NCBI GenBank assembly: GCA_021804195.1
Contig: JAJZKJ010000162.1
Location: forward strand, 1-5,869
Direction of reading: 5' to 3'
From: Acidobacteriota bacterium
GTDB taxonomy: Bacteria > Planctomycetota > Phycisphaerae > WQYP01 > JAJZKJ01
Length of the DNA stretch: 5,869 bases
Shown: piece by piece, positions 1-5,869 of the stretch
Layout of the letters: each line of letters begins with the position of its first letter
How positions within the stretch are numbered: the stretch's first letter is position 1
The notes under the pieces: generated by a model
What the model was told of the DNA's origin: nothing
Seen by the model: the letters and a program-made list of their open reading frames with translations, nothing else
Databases searched by the model: none
Program-made: the position numbers and the translations under genes

Positions 1-1
1 T

Positions 2-550
2 GAAAGTACCTATTGGACGGTCCGCGTCTCGCCGCTGGATAGTCTCATGTTCTCCGACACCATCAACGCCCGGAACGCGACGCTGCTTGAAAATGTTGAC
101 TTTCATGACCGGGCGCGAGGCAATGCGGCGCAGTTAACGTATGAATTCAGCCGGCGCTTTTCACTCTTCGGCGGCTTCAGCTACCGGCAGAACGATCTGC
201 ATGCCAATGTGGTCTTTATCCGCGGGACTCCTCCGCTCAATCAGACCGCCTTCGATCGGACCATCAACCGCGTTCTGATGGCGGGCATTCATGCTGAACC
301 AACCAAGCATCTGGATCTGGAGTTTAGCGGAAATTACGTCCGTCTCACCGGCCTGGGCGGGGTGACGGGAGAGGTGCCGGCCTACGGGCCGGAACGCTAC
401 CCATACGCCACCGGGCGGGTGCGCTACACGGTCCCGGGATACGGCAGCTTCACGGTCGATTTGCAGCGAGTGTATTACATCGAAGAGCTGATCCCGTTGA
501 ACAACTTCGGCGCGAACATTCTGACCATCGAATGGAGTCGTGCATTTTGA
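2..550 (+). CDS. Outer-membrane beta-barrel protein, C-terminal part (possibly MtrB/PioB-like)
   Basis: The reading frame is open from the left edge, so the true start lies outside the window; 182 residues are visible. The sequence is rich in alternating polar/aromatic stretches typical of transmembrane beta-strands, for example AAQLTYEF, FSLFGGFSYR, HLDLEFSGNYVRL, ATGRVRYTV, SFTVDLQRVYYI and ANILTIEWSRAF. It ends in phenylalanine, the usual last residue of outer-membrane barrels recognised by the BAM machinery. There is no CxxCH motif in the visible part. It is followed after 19 bases by a cytochrome c gene and then a NapC-like gene. This context suggests the barrel half of a porin-cytochrome electron conduit of the MtrB/PioB kind, but the visible residues alone do not prove that family. 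A TonB-dependent receptor or an ordinary porin are alternatives. I am confident it is a barrel and only moderately confident of the electron-transfer role. Confidence 0.72.
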   Translation, partial: ESTYWTVRVSPLDSLMFSDTINARNATLLENVDFHDRARGNAAQLTYEFSRRFSLFGGFSYRQNDLHANVVFIRGTPPLNQTAFDRTINRVLMAGIHAEPTKHLDLEFSGNYVRLTGLGGVTGEVPAYGPERYPYATGRVRYTVPGYGSFTVDLQRVYYIEELIPLNNFGANILTIEWSRAF

Positions 551-558
551 AGGAGAAA

Positions 559-564
559 AGGAGG
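559..564 (+). promoter_or_regulatory. Ribosome binding site AGGAGG deciding between two adjacent ATG codons
   Basis: A perfect AGGAGG lies just before the tandem ATGATG at 567-572. Its spacing to the second ATG (570) is 5 bases, which is workable. Its spacing to the first ATG (567) is only 2 bases, so 570 is the better start for the monoheme cytochrome. A second AGGAG at 551-555 is 11 bases from 567 and could serve the first ATG less well. Confidence 0.7.
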
Positions 565-569
565 ACATG

Positions 570-956
570 ATGACAACCAAACCGGGGCGTGCGAGCGCTT
601 GGGTCATCCTGGCATTCGGGGGGCTGATCGTCTTAAGCGTGGCGCTCGGTGCGCGTGGATTGCATGATGCAAGACTGCCGGCCGCGAAGGCCGGTGCCAA
701 GGTGGACATCCAGCAAGTCTATTTGGATCAGTGCTCTACCTGTCACGGAGAGGACGGGCGCGGGCACACGGCCAAGGGCCGCAAGGAGCACGTGAAGGAC
801 CTGCATTCGGCCGCCGTGCAAAAGCATACGGATCCGCAGCTGTTGCAGTTCATCGAAAAGGGTAAGGGGAAGAATATGGACGGGTTCTTGTCGAAACTCG
901 GCCCTCAGGAATGCAAACAGTTGGTGAACTACGTCCGGCAGCTGGGCAAAAAGTAA
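570..956 (+). CDS. Small membrane-anchored or exported monoheme cytochrome c
   Basis: This 128-residue protein has a short basic N-terminus and a hydrophobic helix at about residues 11-28, which is either an uncleaved anchor or a signal peptide. A class I-like cytochrome c domain follows. The single heme site is CSTCH at residues 55-59, followed by GEDGRG, a typical loop after the heme motif. Met103 in KNMDGF is the likely distal iron ligand, and the final helix (KQLVNYVRQL) fits the C-terminal helix of this fold. The domain should be in the periplasm, carrying one electron at a time. It lies between the barrel gene and the NapC-like gene, so it may shuttle electrons between the inner-membrane tetraheme protein and the outer membrane. 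ATG 567 is an alternative start adding one Met; the in-frame ATG at 540 overlaps the upstream gene and has no good ribosome binding site. The heme fold is clear; the partners are inferred. Confidence 0.9.
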   Translation: MTTKPGRASAWVILAFGGLIVLSVALGARGLHDARLPAAKAGAKVDIQQVYLDQCSTCHGEDGRGHTAKGRKEHVKDLHSAAVQKHTDPQLLQFIEKGKGKNMDGFLSKLGPQECKQLVNYVRQLGKK

Positions 957-992
957 TGTAGCGAGGCAAAAAAGCAGTTTTATTCCTCTCAC

Positions 993-997
993 GGGAG
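993..997 (+). promoter_or_regulatory. Ribosome binding site of the tetraheme cytochrome gene
   Basis: GGGAG sits 6 bases before the ATG at 1004, at normal spacing. It supports 1004 as the start. Confidence 0.6.
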
Positions 998-1003
998 ACT
1001 GAT

Positions 1004-1681
1004 ATGCCGCTATCGACAACCGCGCTGATTGCACTGCTGGTGATCATCAGCCTGATGTTGGCCGCGGCCGTGGCCTGGCGTGCGGCTCATATGCGGGCGC
1101 CGGTCGATCAGGTGCTGACCTTTGGGGCCCTGATTCTCTTGCCGGGGTTTGCCATGTGGGCTTCGTTCACGCAGCACATGGCCAGCTCGGAAACGACCCG
1201 TTTCTGTCTTTCCTGCCATGTCATGCACAACTATGGCAAAAGCCTGTACATCAACGATCCCAGCTTCATCCCCGCCAAACATTTCCAGAACCACTGGGTG
1301 CCGCAGAACAAGGCCTGCTTTACCTGTCACACCGATTACACGATGTTTGGCGACTACCGCGCGAAGCTCCGCGGACTGCGCCACGTCTATGTGGAGTACT
1401 TCGGCAAGGTGCCATCGCCCGATAAGATCAAGCTCTACACCCCCTATAACAATCGCGAATGTTTGCACTGCCATGCCGGCGCCCGGAACTTCGAAGAAGC
1501 CAAAGGGCATCACAAAAAGCCGGGCATGATGGCGGCCATCCAGGCGAACCGCCTGTCATGCCTGAACAGCAACTGTCATGAATTCATCCACGATCGGACC
1601 GGGATCGCGCAGGATCCGATCTGGAAAGGCGCGGCCGCCGATGCTGCGGCCAATGGCCTGCCCAAAGGGGTGTGGAAATGA
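1004..1681 (+). CDS. NapC/NrfH-like membrane-anchored tetraheme cytochrome c (putative quinol dehydrogenase)
   Basis: The protein has 225 residues. Two hydrophobic helices lie at about 5-25 and 36-54, joined by a basic loop (R26, R31) that should face the cytoplasm, which places the rest in the periplasm. Four heme sites follow: CLSCH (68-72), CFTCH (105-109), CLHCH (153-157) and the unusual CLNSNCH (186-192, a CX4CH form). The first site continues as CLSCHVM, matching the CxxCHxM pattern of the NrfH first heme, in which Met is an axial ligand. KLRGLRHVYVEYFG between hemes 2 and 3 and RECLHCH at heme 3 also resemble the NapC/NirT family. Members of that family oxidise membrane quinol and pass electrons to periplasmic cytochromes or reductases. 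NapC, NrfH and CymA usually have one anchor helix, so the second helix here is a departure. The gene follows the monoheme cytochrome by 47 bases and overlaps the next gene by 4. No nitrite or nitrate reductase is in the window, so a CymA-like role feeding an outer-membrane route is the likely reading. A reverse role, delivering electrons into the quinone pool, is possible. Confidence 0.88.
   Translation: MPLSTTALIALLVIISLMLAAAVAWRAAHMRAPVDQVLTFGALILLPGFAMWASFTQHMASSETTRFCLSCHVMHNYGKSLYINDPSFIPAKHFQNHWVPQNKACFTCHTDYTMFGDYRAKLRGLRHVYVEYFGKVPSPDKIKLYTPYNNRECLHCHAGARNFEEAKGHHKKPGMMAAIQANRLSCLNSNCHEFIHDRTGIAQDPIWKGAAADAAANGLPKGVWK
1667..1670 (+). promoter_or_regulatory. Ribosome binding site inside the tetraheme cytochrome gene, for the coupled small membrane protein
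   Basis: GGGG in AAAGGGG ends 7 bases before ATG 1678. With the ATGA stop/start overlap it favours translational coupling and the 1678 start over the in-frame GTG at 1672. Confidence 0.45.
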
Positions 1682-1902
1682 GCGTGGCGAAATCGCGATT
1701 GCGCTGGGCGGCGCTGTTGATCTGCGCCGGCCTCATCGTTTTTCTGGCTACCCTGTTTTCCGTTCATCCGCTGTATTTCATCGCCTATGCCATGATCGGA
1801 TGCCCGCTGGTGTTGCTGGGCATGTTCTTTTATTTGGCGGCCTTGTGGGCGGATCGGAAAGAGAAACTGGAACCCGAATCCCCGTCCCGCCGCGCGGGAT
1901 GA
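1678..1902 (+). CDS. Small two-helix inner-membrane protein of unknown function
   Basis: This 74-residue protein starts at an ATG whose last bases overlap the TGA stop of the tetraheme cytochrome gene (ATGA), so the two are probably translationally coupled. Two hydrophobic segments lie at about residues 10-30 and 32-57, separated by a short HPL turn. The N-terminal basic residues (K5, R7, R10) and the charged C-terminal tail (ADRKEKLEPE, RR) should both be cytoplasmic, giving an in-in hairpin. There is no heme motif and no recognisable catalytic motif. I do not recognise the family. Its place at the end of the operon suggests an accessory subunit, for example a partner of the anchored tetraheme cytochrome or an aid to its assembly, but nothing in the sequence shows this directly. 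The only Cys is inside the second helix. Confidence 0.78.
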   Translation: MSVAKSRLRWAALLICAGLIVFLATLFSVHPLYFIAYAMIGCPLVLLGMFFYLAALWADRKEKLEPESPSRRAG

Positions 1903-1957
1903 GAGCCTGGAAGGCTCAGTTCTGCAAAGCAGGCTGGAGCGGATTAGGCTAAAAAAA
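1903..1957. terminator. Possible weak terminator region between convergent genes
   Basis: Two small perfect hairpins lie just past the stop at 1902: GAGCCT-GGA-AGGCTC at 1903-1917 and CTGC-AAA-GCAG at 1922-1932. An A-run at 1951-1957 would be read as a U-run in the leftward acyl-CoA synthetase transcript. Neither hairpin is followed directly by a T-run on the + strand, and no strong stem precedes the U-run on the - strand. This is therefore not a textbook intrinsic terminator. Its position between convergent genes is the main argument. Confidence 0.3.
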
Positions 1958-1970
1958 GTACAGGCGGCGA

Positions 1971-4181
1971 TTATTGCTTCGCCTTCACCGGCATCCGCAG
2001 CCGCACCCGCGCATCGACCACTACGGCGCCCTGCGGGTGCACAATGACCGGGTTGCAATCCAGCTCGGCGATTTCCGGAAGATCTTCCGCCATAAAGCTG
2101 ACCCTTACGATCAGTTCCTGAAGCGACTTCACGTCCATCATGGGAGCGCCTCGAAAGCCCGTTAAGAGCGGATAGATTCTGAGACCGCGCACCAGTTCGC
2201 CGGCTTCGTCATGGCTGACCGGCGTCAGCCGCACCGCGACATCCTTCATGACTTCCACGGCAACGCCGCCGGCTCCGCACGCCAAAATGGGGCCAAACTG
2301 CGGGTCGTGCACGATGCCGACGATCATCTCCACCCCGGCCGGCGCCATGGCTTGCACCAGATAGCCCTGCGGGGTATGGCCGTGCGCCGTCAGGGTTGAG
2401 GCCATGGCCTCTACGGCTTCACTCACGGCCAGCTCGCCGCGCAGATTCAGGCGTACTCCGCCGGCGTCGGTTTTGTGCTGCACGTCCGGGGCAATCGCTT
2501 TAATGGCCACGGGCGCCGCCAACTCTTGCGCCAGGCGGACCGCTTCGAGCTTATTCCCGGCCATGCCCTGTCGCGGCGTGATAAGTCCGTAACAGGCGAG
2601 CAATTCATTCACCTCGTCCGGCGGCAACACTTCACCCCCCGCCGCCAGGGCCTGCTCAATCAGCGTACGGGCTTGCGTAGCGCACAAGCCGGAAGGCCGG
2701 GTCACGGTCTCCGGCGCGCCTGGCTTCCATTCCGCATATTTTGTCACCCGCGCCAGCGCCTGGGCCGCACTTTCGGGAAAGCCATAGGAGGGTATCCGAT
2801 GTTTAGGCTGTTGCAGCAGGCTGGGTACGCCCCGCGCTGACATGAAGACACTCAAAATCGGTTTGGGCCGTGGCAATGCCCGGGCCGCCTCAACGATCGC
2901 CTGGGCCACATCCTCGTCTTTGATGGCAAGGGGCGGGACGAAGATCACGATCAGGGCATCGAGCGAGGGATCGGAACCCATCAGCTCGATCACCTTTTTA
3001 TAATGCTCCGGCGGCGCTGACGCCACCATATCCACGGGGTTCCCGACCGCGGCATGGGCTGGCAGAAAACCGCGCAGCACGTGCGCCAGGTCCGGGGTCA
3101 GCTCGGGGATCTCCAGTCCTTCGGCGGCGCAGGCATCGGCGCAAAGAATGCCGGGCCCGCCGGCGTTGGTAATAATGCCGACGCGCCGCCCCGTGGGCAG
3201 CGGCTGGCTGCTCAGCAGCGTGGCCAGGTCGAACATCTCCTCCAGGGTGTCGGTGCGGATCACGCCGGTCTGCCGGAACAACGCGTCCACCATGCGATCG
3301 GACCCCGCCAGCAGCGCGCCGGTATGAGAAAATGTCGCGCGCACGCCCGCCTGGGTGCGCCCGCTTTTGATCGCGATGATCGGTTTGAATCGCGAAATTC
3401 GCCGCGCGATCTGCCGAAACTTACGCGGATTCCCAAAGGACTCGAGATACATGAGAATGACATCGGTCGCCGGGTCGGTTTCCCAGTATTGCAGCAGATC
3501 GTTGCCCGAAACGTCCGCCTTGTTGCCGATGGACACAAAGCTTGAAAGGCCGAGCCCCAGCCGTTGCGCATATTCGAAAATGGCCAACCCGAGGGCGCCG
3601 CTCTGGGTATAAAAGCCAACATTACCCGCGGGCGGTAACTGCGGCGCGAATGTGGCGTTCAGGCGAATTCCGGGATGGGTATTGATGATCCCCATGCAGT
3701 TGGGGCCGACCAGGCGGACGCCGGATTGCCGGCACAGCGCGGCCAGCTCATCCTGCTGCGCATTGCCTGCCGCTCCGGTCTCGCCGAAACCGGAGGAGAT
3801 CACCAGCAACCCGCGCGCGCCCCGCGCGATACAATCACGCGCGGCCTCCAACACTTCTGAAGCGGGAACCACGATCACCGCCAGATCAACCGCCGCTGGA
3901 AGATCCCGCGCACTGGCATACGCCGCGATCGACTGCACGACCGGCGAGTTCGGATTCACCGGATAGACCGGCCCGTTGAAGCCAAAGCTCAACAGATTGT
4001 GAAAAACTTCGCCGCTGATGCCGCCGCGTTTTCGGGACGCGCCGATCACCGCAACGGAGCGGGGCCGAAGCAAAGGCTGCAGACTGCCGGCGTCCCGCTG
4101 GCCTTCCAATGTGGTTTGGGAAATTGCGGCATCTGTTGCCGCTAAATCCGTGATGCGCGGCCGCATGATAGTGGCTGACAT
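1971..4181 (-). CDS. ADP(NDP)-forming acyl-CoA synthetase / acetate--CoA ligase, fused alpha-beta chain
   Basis: Enzymes of this family interconvert acyl-CoA + NDP + phosphate and acid + CoA + NTP in the cytoplasm. From ATG 4181 the protein has 736 residues, near the usual 690-740 for fused chains. A CoA-binding Rossmann domain begins with LLRPRSVAVIGAS (about 37-49). A succinyl-CoA-synthetase-like part follows, with VGPNCMGIIN (158-167), YTQSGALG (191-198) and SHTGALLAGSD, whose His286 matches the phosphorylated His of the family. A second CoA-ligase part has TNAGGPGILCAD (338-349). An ATP-grasp domain ends the chain, with HKTDAGGV (His569, the second relay His) and ELDCNPVIV (707-715). There is no C-terminal GNAT domain, so it is not a Pat-type protein acetyltransferase. 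The start is uncertain: GTG 4241 would add 20 residues (total 756) and ATG 4166 would remove 5; none has a strong ribosome binding site. I chose 4181 as an ATG that leaves a normal-length leader. The substrate (acetate or another short or branched acid) cannot be read from the sequence. The gene is convergent to the left operon and divergent from the Cyc2-like gene. Confidence 0.93.
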   Translation of the reverse strand: MSATIMRPRITDLAATDAAISQTTLEGQRDAGSLQPLLRPRSVAVIGASRKRGGISGEVFHNLLSFGFNGPVYPVNPNSPVVQSIAAYASARDLPAAVDLAVIVVPASEVLEAARDCIARGARGLLVISSGFGETGAAGNAQQDELAALCRQSGVRLVGPNCMGIINTHPGIRLNATFAPQLPPAGNVGFYTQSGALGLAIFEYAQRLGLGLSSFVSIGNKADVSGNDLLQYWETDPATDVILMYLESFGNPRKFRQIARRISRFKPIIAIKSGRTQAGVRATFSHTGALLAGSDRMVDALFRQTGVIRTDTLEEMFDLATLLSSQPLPTGRRVGIITNAGGPGILCADACAAEGLEIPELTPDLAHVLRGFLPAHAAVGNPVDMVASAPPEHYKKVIELMGSDPSLDALIVIFVPPLAIKDEDVAQAIVEAARALPRPKPILSVFMSARGVPSLLQQPKHRIPSYGFPESAAQALARVTKYAEWKPGAPETVTRPSGLCATQARTLIEQALAAGGEVLPPDEVNELLACYGLITPRQGMAGNKLEAVRLAQELAAPVAIKAIAPDVQHKTDAGGVRLNLRGELAVSEAVEAMASTLTAHGHTPQGYLVQAMAPAGVEMIVGIVHDPQFGPILACGAGGVAVEVMKDVAVRLTPVSHDEAGELVRGLRIYPLLTGFRGAPMMDVKSLQELIVRVSFMAEDLPEIAELDCNPVIVHPQGAVVVDARVRLRMPVKAKQ

Positions 4182-4402
4182 ACCTGAATCTATTGCACGC
4201 GACGGACCATACCAACCGGAATCCCAATTCGGCTCGCGCACTGGCTTAATCGGCAGTGGTGCGCCATGCAGGAGCGGTTGAATTCAAATATTTCGCTGCC
4301 GCGTTGACTTCTCACGATTGCTCATTGCGCGTTATCACCCAGCCGCCAGCCGCCGCAGTGTATTTACACCCAGCGGCCGCGTGTTTATCCGCCCGGACAT
4401 CC

Positions 4403-4416
4403 TGGCACTTGGCACT
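4403..4416. repeat. Perfect 7-base tandem repeat TGGCACT x2
   Basis: Two abutting copies of TGGCACT lie about 150 bases before the Cyc2-like start. TGGCAC resembles the -24 element of sigma54 promoters, but no GC occurs at the required distance behind either copy, so I do not call a promoter. It may be chance. Confidence 0.4.
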
Positions 4417-4459
4417 CGGAGCCTGGAAGTGATGCCGCTCACACTTGCGTTTGCGCCCC

Positions 4460-4495
4460 TCATGCTGATTCATGTTGCAAGTCATGTTAGTCATG
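4460..4495. repeat. Cluster of four TCATG repeats upstream of the Cyc2-like gene
   Basis: TCATG starts at 4460, 4470, 4482 and 4491, with steps of 10, 12 and 9 bases, close to one helical turn. CATG is itself a palindrome, so such phasing could suit an operator bound on one DNA face. The cluster lies 70-105 bases before the start codon, a plausible promoter position. The units are short and the pattern could be chance. Confidence 0.3.
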
Positions 4496-4551
4496 GCGGT
4501 ACGCCGGATAAGTTGGACTTGCGGCTGAAAAAGACGGTCGCAATTTTTCAT

Positions 4552-4559
4552 GAGGTGAT
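4552..4559 (+). promoter_or_regulatory. Strong ribosome binding site GAGGTGAT of the Cyc2-like gene
   Basis: GAGGTGAT is an 8-base match to the complement of the 16S rRNA 3' end (ATCACCTC) and ends 5 bases before ATG 4565. It fixes the start of the Cyc2-like gene and shows that this frame, not the overlapping one beginning at 4318, is translated. Confidence 0.75.
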
Positions 4560-4564
4560 TCCCG

Positions 4565-5869
4565 ATGCCTATAAATTCGCGGCTGCGCCTGTGGTTCGGC
4601 TTGCTGGTGCTGGGATTGGGTACGGTCGCCTGGGCCGTGCCCAGTTACTCCCGTCAGACCGGCTTCCCTTGTAGCACCTGTCACACCACACCGCCGGAAT
4701 TGACGGCCTTCGGACGTCAGTTCAAACTCAATGGCTATACGCTCAGCAACATGCGCCGGATCAAAGCACCCGGCCGTGGTAACGCCGCCGGCCTCGCATT
4801 GAATCAGTTTCTGCCGGTCTCGGTGATGTTTCAGATCTCTGACACGCTCACCCGCTCAGCCCAACCGGGAACCCAAAATGGAAATGTCGAATTTCCCCAG
4901 CAGATGAGCATTTTCCTCGCCGGCGCCTGGTCGGCGCATGCCGGCAGTTTCATGCAGGTCACCTATGCCGGCGCGGCCGACCATTTCAGCATGGACAACA
5001 CCGATATTCGAATTGCCAACCACACTGAACTGGGCGGCAAGACGCTGGTTTATGGGCTCGACTTCAACAACAATCCAACCGTCGAGGACCTGTGGAATTC
5101 CACCCCGGCCTGGGGCTTTCCCTGGATTTCCTCCGACTCTGCTCCCTCTCCCATCGCATCCACTTTGATCGACGGAGGTTTGGCTCAGGATGTGGCTGGC
5201 GTGGGCGTCTACGGCATGTATGACAACCATCTGTATCTCGACCTGACCGCTTATCGTTCCTTCCATGTGGGTGGCGTTGAACCGCCCGATGGCGTGGGCT
5301 TTGGCATCAATCTGCAAGGCGTCGCGCCCTATGCCCGCCTGGCCTGGCAACAACAGTTTGGCGCGAACACCATGCTCGAAGTTGGCGGCTATGGCATGTA
5401 TGCGCGCAGTTACCCCAATGCCATCTCCGGGCCACGGGATATCTACCGCGACATTGCCGCCGATTTCACGCTGGATCAGCAACTGGGCGCCAATCAACTT
5501 TCGGTGTACGGAACCGCGATTCACGAGCGCAGCGATCTGAATGCCAGCCTGCTCGCCGGGGCTGCCGGGCTGAGCCGTCATCAGCTCAACACCGCCCGCA
5601 TGAACGCCACCTATCATCTGGGTGACCGCTATGCCCTGACCGGCGGCGTATTCGCCAACTCCGGCACCAGCGACTCGACGCTCTTCGCGCCCGCCGCGGT
5701 TTCGGGCAGTGCCAGCGGCAGTCCGCAATCCAACGGTTACATTCTGCAGGCCGGCTACTGGCCGTGGCAGAACATCAACTTTACCCTGCAGTACACCGGC
5801 TACTGGAAATTCAACGGCGCTTCCACCAACTATGACGGCGCCGGCCGCAATGCCGCCGATAACAACACC
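4565..5869 (+). CDS. Cyc2-like fused monoheme cytochrome-porin of the outer membrane (3' end outside window)
   Basis: The frame is open from ATG 4565 to the window edge: 435 residues without a stop. Residues 1-24 form a signal peptide with a likely cleavage after AWA, before VPSYS. The heme motif CSTCH is at 36-40, inside SRQTGFPCSTCH, followed by PPELTAFGRQFKLNGYTL. This (F)xRQTGxxCxxCH...P-L-x-FGR-FK-x-GY layout is the N-terminal signature known from Cyc2 proteins, in which a single-heme plug is fused to a barrel of about 16 strands. From about residue 75 onward the chain alternates short turns (GG, NN, DN) with amphipathic aromatic strands such as VGVYGMYDNHLYLDLTAYRSF, MLEVGGYGMYAR, YILQAGYWPW and NFTLQYTGYWKF, as expected for a porin. 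Cyc2 carries electrons from outside Fe(II) across the outer membrane to periplasmic cytochromes. Related Cyc2-like proteins also occur in bacteria not known to oxidise iron, so the donor is not settled. The strong GAGGTGAT site sets the start. The missing C-terminus would show whether the chain ends in an aromatic residue. Confidence 0.85.
   Translation, partial: MPINSRLRLWFGLLVLGLGTVAWAVPSYSRQTGFPCSTCHTTPPELTAFGRQFKLNGYTLSNMRRIKAPGRGNAAGLALNQFLPVSVMFQISDTLTRSAQPGTQNGNVEFPQQMSIFLAGAWSAHAGSFMQVTYAGAADHFSMDNTDIRIANHTELGGKTLVYGLDFNNNPTVEDLWNSTPAWGFPWISSDSAPSPIASTLIDGGLAQDVAGVGVYGMYDNHLYLDLTAYRSFHVGGVEPPDGVGFGINLQGVAPYARLAWQQQFGANTMLEVGGYGMYARSYPNAISGPRDIYRDIAADFTLDQQLGANQLSVYGTAIHERSDLNASLLAGAAGLSRHQLNTARMNATYHLGDRYALTGGVFANSGTSDSTLFAPAAVSGSASGSPQSNGYILQAGYWPWQNINFTLQYTGYWKFNGASTNYDGAGRNAADNNT

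Larger units (their letters stand above)
4182..4564. other. Divergent intergenic region without a convincing gene
   Basis: These 383 bases lie between the starts of the leftward acyl-CoA synthetase and the rightward Cyc2-like gene, so promoters for both should be here. I see no convincing sigma70 promoter on either strand. TTGACT at 4304-4309 looks like a -35 box but has no -10 box at proper spacing. The region has short repeats: tandem TGGCACT at 4403-4416, four TCATG at 4460-4495, and ACTTGC at 4443 and 4517 with an inverted copy at 4477-4482. Open frames crossing it do not look like proteins and run into the Cyc2-like gene out of frame. Confidence 0.6.

Noticed and set aside
161..709. Leftward open frame of 182 codons
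   Set aside because: It is antisense to the barrel and monoheme cytochrome genes, both supported by protein features; the product has none.
3054..3545. Rightward open frame of 163 codons inside the acyl-CoA synthetase
   Set aside because: It lies wholly inside a gene with clear family motifs, and its composition is typical of a GC-rich antisense shadow.
1971..4181. Pat-type protein acetyltransferase
   Set aside because: Pat proteins have an extra GNAT domain of about 170 residues. This chain ends right after the ATP-grasp domain.
4304..4337. Possible sigma70 promoter with TTGACT at 4304-4309
   Set aside because: The nearest -10-like sequence, TTATCA at 4332-4337, is 22 bases away, too far for a normal spacer.
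4423..4438. Possible sigma54 promoter, GG-N10-GC at 4425-4438
   Set aside because: Only the GG and GC dinucleotides match at the right spacing. The flanking bases (TGGAAG and CCGC) depart from TGGCAC and TTGC.
4318..4674. Rightward open frame of 118 codons in the divergent gap
   Set aside because: The product shows no domain. The frame lacks a ribosome binding site and overlaps the start of the Cyc2-like gene out of frame.
4856..5728. Long leftward open frame of 290 codons
   Set aside because: It is antisense to the Cyc2-like gene, its product has no recognisable domain or hydrophobic pattern, and the opposite frame has a signal peptide, heme motif and strong ribosome binding site.

Overview
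The window looks like chromosomal DNA of a Gram-negative (diderm) bacterium. It is GC-rich, uses Shine-Dalgarno initiation, and encodes at least two outer-membrane beta-barrel proteins plus periplasmic c-type cytochromes. I cannot name the organism from sequence alone. The gene content would suit a lineage with extracellular electron transfer or metal oxidation, such as Acidobacteriota, Nitrospirota or a proteobacterium, but that is inference.

Left block (about 1-1902, + strand): four tightly packed genes read as one operon. They are the C-terminal part of an outer-membrane beta-barrel protein that enters from the left edge, a small membrane-anchored monoheme cytochrome c, a NapC/NrfH-like membrane-anchored tetraheme cytochrome c, and a 74-residue two-helix membrane protein whose start overlaps the preceding stop (ATGA). 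Together they suggest an electron route from the quinol pool through the inner membrane and periplasm to an outer-membrane barrel.

Middle (1971-4181, - strand): a single-chain ADP(NDP)-forming acyl-CoA synthetase (acetate--CoA ligase type). It is tail-to-tail with the left operon and head-to-head with the right gene. It is probably metabolically separate. The 68-base gap on its left holds two small hairpins and an A-run. The 383-base divergent gap on its right holds no convincing gene, but it has short direct repeats and a strong ribosome binding site for the right gene.

Right block (4565 to the right edge, + strand): an exported protein with one CSTCH heme motif directly after the signal peptide, followed by a long beta-strand-rich region. 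This is the layout of Cyc2, the fused monoheme cytochrome-porin of the outer membrane used by many Fe(II) oxidisers. The gene is cut by the window end and lies on an open frame whose stop is not in the window.

The main point of interest is that a quinone-linked cytochrome/beta-barrel operon and a Cyc2-like fused cytochrome-porin lie within 3 kb of each other. This is a candidate for a composite extracellular electron transfer locus, working either as an oxidation pathway (for example Fe(II)) or as a reductive outlet.
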